A stretch of DNA of 11,644 bases from NCBI GenBank assembly GCA_016293005.1, contig JAEDFA010000056.1, forward strand, positions 1-11,644. The letters are read 5' to 3'. Position numbers and translations under genes: made by a program. This document shows positions 1-6,562 of the stretch, piece after piece. Position 1 is the first letter of the stretch. Every line of letters begins with the position of its first letter. The notes beneath the pieces were generated by a model. The model made no database searches, was not told the origin of the DNA, and saw only the letters and a program-made list of their open reading frames with translations. The stretch comes from Treponema sp. Lineage in GTDB: Bacteria; Spirochaetota; Spirochaetia; Treponematales; Treponemataceae.

Positions 1-582
1 TTTGATGAACAGGCAACTCGCCATGTTCAGGTTGCGGAAATGGTTTTGGAAAAAGCTAAGCGTCTTGTTGAACATAAAAGGGATGTCGTAATTCTTCTTG
101 ATTCAATTACTCGTCTTGCAAGAGCATATAATGTTACGGTTCCAACTTCTGGAAAAGTTTTGTCCGGTGGTGTCGATTCTAATGCACTTCACAGACCAAA
201 AAGATTTTTCGGTGCTGCCCGTAATATTGAAGAAGGCGGTTCTTTAACGATTATTTCTACGGCTCTTGTTGAAACCGGCAGCCGAATGGATGAAGTAATT
301 TTTGAAGAGTTTAAAGGAACTGGAAACAGTGAAATTGATCTTGACAGAAAACTTGCTGAACGTCGTCTTTTCCCTGCAATCAACATTAAAAAATCAGGAA
401 CAAGGCGCGAAGAACTTTTACTTTCAGAAAATGAACTTCAAAAACTTTGGGTTTTGCGGAAAGTTTTCGGTACAATGGAAGATACTGATATTCTTGAACT
501 TATTCTTGACCGCATGAAAAAATCAAAGACAAATGAAGCGTTTCTTGCCAGCATGAATCAGGGCTCTGCCGCAATAAATTAA
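1..582 (+). CDS. rho: Transcription termination factor Rho, C-terminal part (5' end outside window)
   Basis: Rho is a hexameric RNA-dependent ATPase that loads on untranslated nascent RNA and releases RNA polymerase. The frame is open from base 1, so the gene starts upstream and only the last 193 residues are present; the first ATG here (position 40) is internal. Visible family landmarks are the Walker B strand and following segment (ILLDSITRLARAYN, about nt 91-132), the Q-loop region (SGKVLSGGVD) that contacts RNA in the central channel, RPKRFFGAARNIEEGGSLT, the arginine-finger region ETGSRMDEV, and the R-loop region FKGTGNSEIDLDRKLAERR. The C-terminus ends in the usual LILDRMKKSKTN region plus a short tail. 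The N-terminal RNA-binding domain and Walker A lie outside the window. No clear intrinsic terminator follows, so some readthrough into rpmE is possible. The family assignment is essentially certain. Confidence 0.97.
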   Translation, partial: FDEQATRHVQVAEMVLEKAKRLVEHKRDVVILLDSITRLARAYNVTVPTSGKVLSGGVDSNALHRPKRFFGAARNIEEGGSLTIISTALVETGSRMDEVIFEEFKGTGNSEIDLDRKLAERRLFPAINIKKSGTRREELLLSENELQKLWVLRKVFGTMEDTDILELILDRMKKSKTNEAFLASMNQGSAAIN

Positions 583-617
583 ATTCTAATTTTATATTTT
601 GAATTTTGAATTTTCTA

Positions 618-646
618 TTGAAAAAAGAATGAATTTTTTTTATAAT
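618..646 (+). promoter_or_regulatory. Sigma70-type promoter for rpmE
   Basis: TTGAAA at 618-623 (5 of 6 matches to TTGACA) lies exactly 17 bases before a perfect TATAAT at 641-646. The predicted start is an A near 652-653, about 80 nt before the rpmE ATG. The promoter sits in the rho-rpmE gap, so rpmE can be transcribed independently of rho. The match is strong for any bacterium, although AT-rich DNA raises the chance-match rate. Confidence 0.75.
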
Positions 647-652
647 ATTAAA

Positions 653-732
653 ACTTATATATCAATATTGTAGATTGTGGTAATGAAATGAGTCCGACTC
701 CGCATTATCGGGCAACTACAGTGGGAGTAAAA
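653..732 (+). promoter_or_regulatory. rpmE mRNA leader with possible SD-sequestering structure
   Basis: This leader of about 80 nt is richer in G+C than the flanking intergenic DNA. Two alternative folds can be drawn by eye. In one, CCGA (694-697) pairs with TCGG (708-711), optionally enclosed by 671-677 pairing with 713-718 around one bulged A. In the other, ACTCC (697-701) pairs with GGAGT (724-728), which would bury the rpmE Shine-Dalgarno. They share base 697 and are mutually exclusive. Ribosomal protein leaders often carry autoregulatory structures, but the stems are only 4-6 bp and no known leader family is recognised. A regulatory role is inference. Confidence 0.3.
723..727 (+). promoter_or_regulatory. 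Ribosome binding site of rpmE (decides the start)
   Basis: GGGAG lies 5 bases before the ATG at 733. It fixes that ATG as the start rather than the in-frame ATG at 688, which has no upstream Shine-Dalgarno and would add 15 residues not typical of L31. Confidence 0.75.
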
Positions 733-942
733 ATGAAAAAGGATATTCATCCAACTTACAAACTTACAAAAATTACTTGCGTTTGTGGAAATGTAATCGA
801 AACTCGTTCAACAGTTGAAAACATCAATGTTGAAATTTGTTCTGCTTGTCATCCGTTCTTTACAGGTAAGCAGAAACTTGTTGATACTGCAGGTCGTATT
901 GACAGGTTTAACAAACGATATGGAATTAAAGAATCAAAATAG
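733..942 (+). CDS. rpmE: 50S ribosomal protein L31, zinc-binding (C+) type
   Basis: This is a small subunit-bridging protein of the large ribosomal subunit. The 69-residue product matches the usual L31 length of about 70. It starts MKKDIHPTY, the typical L31 opening, and has four cysteines in CVC (C16, C18) and CSAC (C36, C39) followed by HPFFTGKQ. That is the complete zinc ribbon of the C+ form, which in other bacteria is replaced by a cysteine-free paralogue when zinc is scarce. No such paralogue is in this window. The C-terminal segment (VDTAGRIDRFNKRYG) is also canonical. The gene follows rho, a common bacterial arrangement, and has its own promoter, Shine-Dalgarno and terminator, so it is probably a monocistronic unit. 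Confidence 0.96.
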   Translation: MKKDIHPTYKLTKITCVCGNVIETRSTVENINVEICSACHPFFTGKQKLVDTAGRIDRFNKRYGIKESK

Positions 943-958
943 ATTTTTTTTCCTTTTG

Positions 959-990
959 AAAGGCTGTCCAAAATTGAGGGCAGCTTTTTT
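959..990 (+). terminator. Intrinsic terminator of rpmE
   Basis: The core stem GCTGTCC (963-969) pairs with GGGCAGC (978-984) with one G-U pair and an 8-nt loop. It extends outward through 959-962 and 985-988 to 11 bp and runs into a six-T tract (985-990). Read on the minus strand, the hairpin is not followed by a T tract, so it is a clear terminator only for the + strand, though the convergent methyltransferase gene ends at its edge. Confidence 0.88.
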
Positions 991-2092
991 ATTTGCATGA
1001 AAGTTTCCAGCATTTATGACATTTTGTGCCTTCAAAATCTTTTGGAATTGTTAAAGGCGTTATATCTTCAGCATTAACTTCAAAACCATTTTTGGTCGTT
1101 TTTAGAATGTTTTGTTCTTTAAAAGAAAGGCGTGTGCTGTTCGTGCTGAAAAATAAAATTCCGTCTTTTTTTAATAAATTTAAGGAATTGTTTACAAGAT
1201 TTATCCAATCTCGGTTTATGTCAAGAATGTTTTCTGTTGATTTACTGTTACTGAAAGTTGGTGGATCTAAAATTATAATGTCAAATAAATCTTCATATTT
1301 TGAATTTTGCTTTTTCTGAAGGAATTTAATTGCATCTTCTTTTTTGAAGGCGTATTTTTTTTCATCTGAAAATCCATTTAAAAGAAGGTTTTCTTTTGCC
1401 CAATTTAAATATGTGTTTGAAAGGTCGACAGATTCTATGTATTGAGCGTTTCCTTCGGCAGCGAAAACAGAAAAACTTGCAGTGTAGCAGAAGAGGTTTA
1501 GAACCCTTTTATTTTTAGAGAGTTCTCTTATTTGTTCTCTTAACGAACGGTGATCGAGAAAAAGACCTGTATCAAGATAATTAGAAAGGTTTATTTTAAA
1601 AATTTGACCTTTTTCCTGAATTAAACCTTTTATTTCTTGTAAAGAAGATGTTTTTTCATATTGATTTAAGCCTTTTTGTTGTTTGCGTATTTTTTTTATT
1701 ATTTGCGTTGAAGGAATTCCTGTTATATTTTGAATTGCAATTGTTATTTTTGAAATGAAAAGTTCTTCGATATCATCTTGAACTTTATAGGGGCGTTCGT
1801 ACATGTAAAGCAAGATATAGGTTCTTTTTTTTATTTCTTGTTCGATTCCAGTCAAATTTTGAGAAAGTTTTGCATTCTGATTGTTTAAGAATAATGCCGC
1901 TTCTGTTTTTGTTGTGATATCTTCTGGCAGAAATTCGTATAAATCTAAAGTCAGGGGAATTTCCGGAATATCTTTATTATAGAGTCTGTAGCAGGTTGTT
2001 CTGTTTTTTCTTGCCCATTTTCTAAGTTCTTTGTATTTCTTTTTAAGACGGTTAGAAAAGATTTCACATTGATAGTTGATTTTGTTTTCCAT
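989..2092 (-). CDS. rlmK: Stand-alone RlmK-type 23S rRNA methyltransferase (SAM-dependent)
   Basis: The 367-residue class I SAM methyltransferase resembles the C-terminal (RlmK) half of E. coli RlmKL, which makes m7G2069 in 23S rRNA. The N-terminal segment has the RlmK-like pattern SNRLKKKYKELRKWA...CYRLYNKDIPE (about 13-44). The substrate-side motif NLSNYLDTGLFLDHR is at 168-182, SAM motif I (VLNLFCYTASFS) at 197-208, the acidic ribose-binding position in SVDLSNTYL (D223), and the catalytic-region motif LDPPTFSNSK at 275-284. The C-terminus holds a KCHKCWKL segment. The THUMP/RlmL half (m2G2445) is absent, so this is a single-activity protein. No good Shine-Dalgarno precedes the ATG (only an A-rich stretch), but the start agrees with the RlmK N-terminus. 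It is divergent from the aminotransferase gene. The family call is strong. The exact target base is inferred by homology, and other members of the RlmI/RlmK group are alternatives. Confidence 0.85.
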   Translation of the reverse strand: MENKINYQCEIFSNRLKKKYKELRKWARKNRTTCYRLYNKDIPEIPLTLDLYEFLPEDITTKTEAALFLNNQNAKLSQNLTGIEQEIKKRTYILLYMYERPYKVQDDIEELFISKITIAIQNITGIPSTQIIKKIRKQQKGLNQYEKTSSLQEIKGLIQEKGQIFKINLSNYLDTGLFLDHRSLREQIRELSKNKRVLNLFCYTASFSVFAAEGNAQYIESVDLSNTYLNWAKENLLLNGFSDEKKYAFKKEDAIKFLQKKQNSKYEDLFDIIILDPPTFSNSKSTENILDINRDWINLVNNSLNLLKKDGILFFSTNSTRLSFKEQNILKTTKNGFEVNAEDITPLTIPKDFEGTKCHKCWKLSCK

Positions 2093-2163
2093 TGTTTTTT
2101 TATACGCTGATTTTTAAGATTCTTTTTATTTTATATCATAATTTTTTAGTATTGGGAATTCAT
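2093..2163 (-). promoter_or_regulatory. Weak candidate promoter elements for the rlmK-type gene
   Basis: On the minus strand TATGAT (2140-2135) could be a -10 giving a leader of about 36 nt, but the -35 position holds only a 3-of-6 match (ATGAAT at 2163-2158). A second -10-like TATAAA (2104-2099) lies 6 bases before the ATG with no recognisable -35. Neither is convincing. The gene must be transcribed from this divergent gap because its upstream neighbour runs the other way. Confidence 0.25.
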
Positions 2164-2218
2164 TTTTATATGAAAAGAATTTTTATATTTCATGAAGTGA
2201 ATGTTTTTTAGATTTATT

Positions 2219-2247
2219 TTGTCAAATGTTTTTTTTTGTGATATAAT
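2219..2247 (+). promoter_or_regulatory. Sigma70-type promoter for the aminotransferase gene
   Basis: TTGTCA (2219-2224, 5 of 6) and a perfect TATAAT (2242-2247) are separated by exactly 17 bases. The -10 is followed by seven Ts and then the ATG at 2255, so the expected +1 falls at or within a base or two of the A of the start codon. This predicts a leaderless mRNA and argues against the longer open frame that begins at 2201, upstream of the promoter. Confidence 0.75.
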
Positions 2248-2254
2248 TTTTTTT

Positions 2255-3445
2255 ATGATAGCAGAAAATATGAAATCAATTCTAGAAAGCCCTACTTCCG
2301 GGGTTATTCGTAAGATGTTTGAAGAAGGCTCTGTTTTAAAACAGAAATTTGGCGAAGAAAATGTTTACGATTTCAGTCTTGGAAATCCAGATCTTGACCC
2401 TCCTGAAGAAGTTTTAAATGCAATAAAAGAAGTTTCTAACGATGTTTCCCATAATTGTCATGGTTATATGCAGAATTCTGGCTATATCGAAGCAAGGCGC
2501 GCAATGGCCGAAAAAACTTCCATCGAGCAAAATATTTGCGTTTCTGAAGATTTTATTGTCATGTCGTGCGGTGCGGCGGGGGCTCTTACTTGTGTTTTGA
2601 AATCGCTTTTAAATCCTGGAGACGAAGTTATAGTTTTATGTCCGTATTTTTCTGAATATAATTATTATGTTTCAAATCATGGCGGTAAAGTCGTAAAAGT
2701 TAATACAAAGGATGATTTTTCGATTGATTTAGATAATATAAAGAATTCCCTCACAAAAAAAACTTCCTGTATAATTTTAAACTCTCCTAATAATCCGACT
2801 GGAAAAATTTATTCAAAAGAAGAGCTTTCATTACTTTCAAAAATTTTATACGATTTTGAAAAAGAATCTGGAAGGCTTCCGTATATAATTTTAGATGAGC
2901 CGTACAGGGCAATCGTTTATAAAAATAAGGAAGTGCCGTCTGTTTTTCCGCTTTATAAAAATTCTATCGTAGTAACTTCTTTTGCAAAGAATTTGAGCAT
3001 TCCTGGGGAACGTCTTGGATACATCGCGGTAAATCCTTCTGCAAATGATTCAAAACTCCTTGTAAATGCTTTGGCACTTGCAACTCGAATTTTAGGATTT
3101 GTAAATGCACCTGCATTTTTTCAGAAAGTCATTTCAAAAAGCTGGAATGCAAAATGCGATTATTCTTTATATGAAAAAAGATGCAATGAAATAAAATCTG
3201 TAATGGATTATGCCGGTTTAAAATATGCAGAACCTGACGGTGCGTTTTATCTTTTTGTAAAAGTTCCTGACTCATGGAATGATGATGATATGGCGTTTAC
3301 AGAACATCTTAAAAAATTCAATATTTTATGTGCACCTGGAAGTGGTTTTTCAAAAAAAGGCTGGTTTAGAATTTCATACTGTGTATCTGAAAAAACGATT
3401 TTAAATTCTAAAGAAGCGTTTTATAATGCAGTTCATTCAAAATAA
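2255..3445 (+). CDS. PLP-dependent aminotransferase, class I/II (aspartate aminotransferase-like)
   Basis: This cytosolic fold-type I transaminase moves amino groups between amino and 2-oxo acids through pyridoxal phosphate. The product is 396 residues, normal for the family. Key residues are visible: N180 in NNPTG, D214 in ILDEPYRAIVY (pyridine nitrogen), the Schiff-base lysine K245 in SFAKNLSIPGERLGY, R253 (phosphate), and R372 in GWFRISYC (substrate carboxylate). The N-terminal SPTSGVIRKMFEEG and LGNPD segments fit the large mixed-specificity subgroup that includes aspartate, alanine and aromatic aminotransferases, so the substrate cannot be assigned. The start was set at ATG 2255 because the promoter -10 ends at 2247. 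The frame is open back to 2201, but that would add 18 mostly hydrophobic residues (beginning MFFRFILSN) untypical of the family. ATG 2270 is an alternative. Neither 2255 nor 2270 has a Shine-Dalgarno. No biosynthetic neighbour indicates the pathway. Confidence 0.92.
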   Translation: MIAENMKSILESPTSGVIRKMFEEGSVLKQKFGEENVYDFSLGNPDLDPPEEVLNAIKEVSNDVSHNCHGYMQNSGYIEARRAMAEKTSIEQNICVSEDFIVMSCGAAGALTCVLKSLLNPGDEVIVLCPYFSEYNYYVSNHGGKVVKVNTKDDFSIDLDNIKNSLTKKTSCIILNSPNNPTGKIYSKEELSLLSKILYDFEKESGRLPYIILDEPYRAIVYKNKEVPSVFPLYKNSIVVTSFAKNLSIPGERLGYIAVNPSANDSKLLVNALALATRILGFVNAPAFFQKVISKSWNAKCDYSLYEKRCNEIKSVMDYAGLKYAEPDGAFYLFVKVPDSWNDDDMAFTEHLKKFNILCAPGSGFSKKGWFRISYCVSEKTILNSKEAFYNAVHSK

Positions 3446-3474
3446 TTTTAAAAGGATTTCAGAATATTAATTTT

Positions 3475-3520
3475 ACGAAACCTCTAAAAGTTATTTACAT
3501 TTTTAGAGGTTTCGTTTTTT
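3475..3520 (+). terminator. Intrinsic terminator of the aminotransferase gene
   Basis: A perfect 15-bp stem (3475-3489 with 3501-3515, beginning ACGAAACCTCT) closes an 11-nt loop and ends in a six-T tract at 3515-3520. On the minus strand the hairpin is followed by AAAATTAAT rather than a T tract, so it is directional for the + strand. It may still protect or slow the convergent operon transcript that ends at 3519. Confidence 0.92.
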
Positions 3521-5438
3521 AAAATTCGTACCACTGTCCGTCTTTTGTGATGTACCAGTCTGCGATTACTTGAGAAAGATTGTCATTGTACCATGAAATG
3601 CTTCCGTCGCGGTTTAAAACGACAAGGCGCTTTGAATTTTTTTCGATTTTTATTGGCATAGAGGCAGAGCGGTTAAGCATCATGCTTTTGTTTCCGTTTA
3701 AATTTACAGCCCGAATTTTAGATTTTCCGATATAGGTGTATAAAACTGGATATTTTAAGTAAATAAAAGCATCCGAGTCTTCGTCATTTAAAGACAGAAT
3801 TGTGGTAGATGAATCAGAAAGAATGTTGTATTTGAATACATTTGTTCGTTTTGATGTGTCTGATTCCTGAACATTTATTCCGTAGATATTTGATTTATCG
3901 GTTGCAAGTGAAAATGAAACATTTCCGGGAAGTCGGGTAGGGACAGTCTCTTTTGTGTTTAAATCAACTTTAAGAAGAGGTGATTTTGGATTTGTGTCAA
4001 AAGATTTTGCAATGTATAGTTTTCCATCTTCTGCGATTACAGCATCCTGAAGACCTGCACCGTTGTAAACTTCTGAAAATTTTTCTGAATCGATGTTATA
4101 TATGTTTACTATTGAGTTGTTTTCCATTTCAAGAATAATGTTTCCGAAAAGTTTTACAGTTTGAACATTGTTTTTTGGCGTAAAAAGAGTTTTTAATTCT
4201 GGTTTTGAAAAATCAAAGAGCTGAACTGGATTTTTAGTTCCTACTGACCATAAAATTACTTTGTCATTGTATGGAAGAATATTTGTCTGACCAGGATTTT
4301 CGCCGACTCCGTTCACAGTGCCCGTATCATAAGATGAAATGAAAAGAGAATTTTTTGTGAGAAAGTAAAAGTTTTCGTTTATAGGGCACATATCAAGAAT
4401 TTTATCGAAACTGTTTTCTGTGATTAAAAAATCAGGAGTGAGGTTCTGTGTTTCCTCTTCAGGGGAAATTGAAATTTTGTATAAATCTCCTGAGCGGGAT
4501 GCAAGCATTACTTCGCTGTTGCTTTTGATTCCGTGTGTGATAATTTCTTTTCCGCGCGGACCTTTTAAATTTTTTATAAGAATTGGAGAAGTAAGGTTTT
4601 TTCCGTCAATGTTTTGAGCGACTTTAAAAGAATAGTTGCTTCTGCCATCGTTTTCTATGTAGTAAAGATTTTCATCGTTTTTTGAACTTAAAATTATTGC
4701 ATTCATTGCTTCGATTTTGTTCAGTGTTTTTCCTGTGACGGCACTTATGACATAAACTGAATTGTTTTTGACACCAGCAAGATACATAAATTTATTGAAC
4801 ATTACAGGTTTTTCAAGGTCGGGCTCTACATACAAAGATTTTGTCTCTTTTCCTGTCTGAAGATTGTAGTATGTTAAAGTTCCTTTTTTAGGAGAATACA
4901 TTGCGCATGTTTTTTCTGTATTTGTTGTTATTGAGTATGAAATGATTCCTGTGTCTTCTTTTATTTTTGAATTAACGACATTTCCATTTTCTGCGTTTAT
5001 GAAAACTGCTCCTTTGATGCTTGCGGTTCCGACGATAATGTAATTTCCGTTTGCTGAATAGTCAAGGGATGTAATCGAATCTTGAAATTTTCTGGCAAAT
5101 TTTCTTGTTAGAGTTTCCCAGTTCCAGACGCTGACTTTATTTGTAAGCCCGCCGTCAGATTCGTAAACTGCAATTTCTTTTCCGTTTGGGGAAATGGAAA
5201 TCATTTTTATATCTAATTCTGTTATCTGGTAATGTTCGCCTTGATTGTCGCTTGTCCATTTAATTAAAAATCCGTCTTCTCCGGCGGAAAAATAGGCGTT
5301 TTCTTTGTTCTGAGGAGAAAAAACTGCTTTTAAATCTGTTATAGGCGTCTGATGTGCTTGAGTTGAAAAATGAGAATTTGAAAAAAGTGAAAAAACTAAA
5401 AAATACGAAATGAAAGCGCCAGAAATAATTTTTTTCAT
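3519..5438 (-). CDS. Exported WD40-like beta-propeller protein of unknown function
   Basis: This 639-residue protein has a Sec-type signal peptide: KK at 2-3, a hydrophobic core (about 4-19) and a plausible cleavage after TQA28. There is no lipobox cysteine, so it is not an obvious lipoprotein. WD40-like repeats follow: 29-62 (HQTPITDLKAVFSP ... FLIKWT), about 70-108 (SISPNGKEIAVYESDGG ... VSVWNWE) and about 117-155 (SITSLDYSANGNYIIVG). Degenerate beta-rich repeats continue to about 616 (e.g. NGSVYVI-like strands near 226, GDLYKIS near 317, DGSISWYN near 611), enough for one or two propellers. The last 20 residues are aromatic (ADWYITKDGQWYEF), resembling a truncated version of the DG-W-W segment ending some bacterial WD40 proteins. 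The ATG overlaps the rseP stop by 4 nt (ATGA) with GAGG six bases upstream inside rseP, so it is translationally coupled to RseP. This suggests a periplasmic scaffold or sensor role linked to envelope proteolysis, which is inference. No catalytic domain was recognised. Confidence 0.8.
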   Translation of the reverse strand: MKKIISGAFISYFLVFSLFSNSHFSTQAHQTPITDLKAVFSPQNKENAYFSAGEDGFLIKWTSDNQGEHYQITELDIKMISISPNGKEIAVYESDGGLTNKVSVWNWETLTRKFARKFQDSITSLDYSANGNYIIVGTASIKGAVFINAENGNVVNSKIKEDTGIISYSITTNTEKTCAMYSPKKGTLTYYNLQTGKETKSLYVEPDLEKPVMFNKFMYLAGVKNNSVYVISAVTGKTLNKIEAMNAIILSSKNDENLYYIENDGRSNYSFKVAQNIDGKNLTSPILIKNLKGPRGKEIITHGIKSNSEVMLASRSGDLYKISISPEEETQNLTPDFLITENSFDKILDMCPINENFYFLTKNSLFISSYDTGTVNGVGENPGQTNILPYNDKVILWSVGTKNPVQLFDFSKPELKTLFTPKNNVQTVKLFGNIILEMENNSIVNIYNIDSEKFSEVYNGAGLQDAVIAEDGKLYIAKSFDTNPKSPLLKVDLNTKETVPTRLPGNVSFSLATDKSNIYGINVQESDTSKRTNVFKYNILSDSSTTILSLNDEDSDAFIYLKYPVLYTYIGKSKIRAVNLNGNKSMMLNRSASMPIKIEKNSKRLVVLNRDGSISWYNDNLSQVIADWYITKDGQWYEF

Positions 5439-6562
5439 TTTGAACCTCGAATTAAATTCTTAAAATAGATAAAATCTCCAGAAACTCCGATTATGAAAAT
5501 TATAATGATTATAAAAATTCCTATGAATTGAATGTAGTAATAAAATTTGGGGTGAAGACGGATTCTAAAAATTCCTTCGATTAAGGCAAATAAAATTAAT
5601 GCGCCGTCTAAAACGGGAATCGGAAGGAGATTCATTAAAAAAAGTGAAATGCTTATAAGTGCCATAAAATTCAAAAGGTTTATAAAAATGGCTTTTTTAC
5701 CTTGTGTGGCACTTTCTGAAACAACTTCGCCAATCATGTCAGCAACTCTTGCAGGACCTGAAACCTGATTTTTTAAATCTACGCCTTTAAAAAGAGTGAA
5801 AATACCCTTTACAGTGAGAAAAGTCATATTTAAAGATTCAAGAAAACCGTCTTTTATGGCAAGAAAGAAGTTTTTGCTTTTTATTTCTTTTTCAAAAAGT
5901 GTAGTTGTGTCTGCTGAAATTCCGATTTTTCCTGTTCCGCTTGTTTTATCTAAAACTGAATGAACCGAAAACTCAATGATTTCTTTGTCTCGCAAAACCG
6001 AAATTTTAATGTCTTCGTCCGGGCGTTTTGAGATTTCAAAAATTATGTCTGAAAAATCTTCAATTTTTTTATTGTTGATTTTTATGATTTCATCTCCAGT
6101 TTTTAATCCTGCTTTTTCTGCCTGGCTTTGAATGGAAGAATCAAGCTCGCTTGCGATAATTATCTTATTTGAATACGAATATGTTGTATAGCCTGTTAAA
6201 AGAATAACTGTAAAAGCAAAAAACGCAAAGAGAAAATTAAAAAAAGGTCCTGCAAAACCTATTGCGGCTCGTTTAAATGGGTGACAGCCGTACATTGAAT
6301 CTTTTTCGCCTTCGATTTTTGAATAGTTGTTTTTAAGTGCTTCCTGAAAATCTTTTTCTCCTTTTATTCCGCAGTAACCGCCGAAAGGGAAGAGTGAAAT
6401 TCTGTAATCAGTGCCTTTTATTGTTTTGTGAAAAAGAATTGGTCCCATTCCGATTGAAAAACTTTCAACTTTGATTTTGAAAAGTTTTGCAACAAGAAAG
6501 TGCCCGAGTTCATGAAAGAAAATTAAAAAGCAAAGACAGATTAAGCCGATTACAATGCGCAT
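5435..6562 (-). CDS. rseP: Site-2-type intramembrane zinc metalloprotease RseP
   Basis: The inner-membrane S2P protease cleaves transmembrane segments of anti-sigma factors and leftover signal peptides. Its 375 residues contain the zinc-binding HELGH at 17-21 in the first membrane segment, a second segment with FAGPFFNF (103-110), one PDZ domain at about 135-215 (AGLKTGDEIIKINNKKI), SGPARV at 268-273, and the third zinc ligand D319 in NLLPIPVLDG (311-320). A last membrane helix is near 341-362. About four membrane spans are expected. E. coli RseP is about 450 residues with two PDZ domains; a single PDZ is common outside the proteobacteria. The start lies 13 nt inside the dxr end, with AGGA six bases before the ATG. 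The stop overlaps the propeller gene start by 4 nt. No RseA-like anti-sigma factor or ECF sigma gene is in the window, so its substrate is unknown here. Confidence 0.95.
   Translation of the reverse strand: MRIVIGLICLCFLIFFHELGHFLVAKLFKIKVESFSIGMGPILFHKTIKGTDYRISLFPFGGYCGIKGEKDFQEALKNNYSKIEGEKDSMYGCHPFKRAAIGFAGPFFNFLFAFFAFTVILLTGYTTYSYSNKIIIASELDSSIQSQAEKAGLKTGDEIIKINNKKIEDFSDIIFEISKRPDEDIKISVLRDKEIIEFSVHSVLDKTSGTGKIGISADTTTLFEKEIKSKNFFLAIKDGFLESLNMTFLTVKGIFTLFKGVDLKNQVSGPARVADMIGEVVSESATQGKKAIFINLLNFMALISISLFLMNLLPIPVLDGALILFALIEGIFRIRLHPKFYYYIQFIGIFIIIIIFIIGVSGDFIYFKNLIRGSK

Noticed and set aside
302..517. 71-residue + strand frame inside rho
   Set aside because: It overlaps the conserved Rho ATPase core in another frame and encodes no recognisable protein.
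583..617. Possible rho terminator or GAATTTT tandem repeat
   Set aside because: The pairing AAATTC/GAATTT is short and all but A-T, with no proper T tract, and the repeat has only two or so copies of 7 bp.
688..732. In-frame upstream start giving a 15-residue N-terminal extension of L31
   Set aside because: ATG 733 has GGGAG five bases upstream and gives a canonical L31 start; ATG 688 has no Shine-Dalgarno and the extension is unlike L31.
2170..2193. ATGAAA/TTTCAT dyad upstream of the aminotransferase promoter as an operator
   Set aside because: Only 6 bp arms with a 12-base spacer in very AT-rich DNA; expected by chance.
2201..2254. Hydrophobic N-terminal extension of the aminotransferase resembling a signal peptide
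   Set aside because: The extension contains the promoter elements themselves, lacks a ribosome binding site and is not expected for a cytosolic transaminase.
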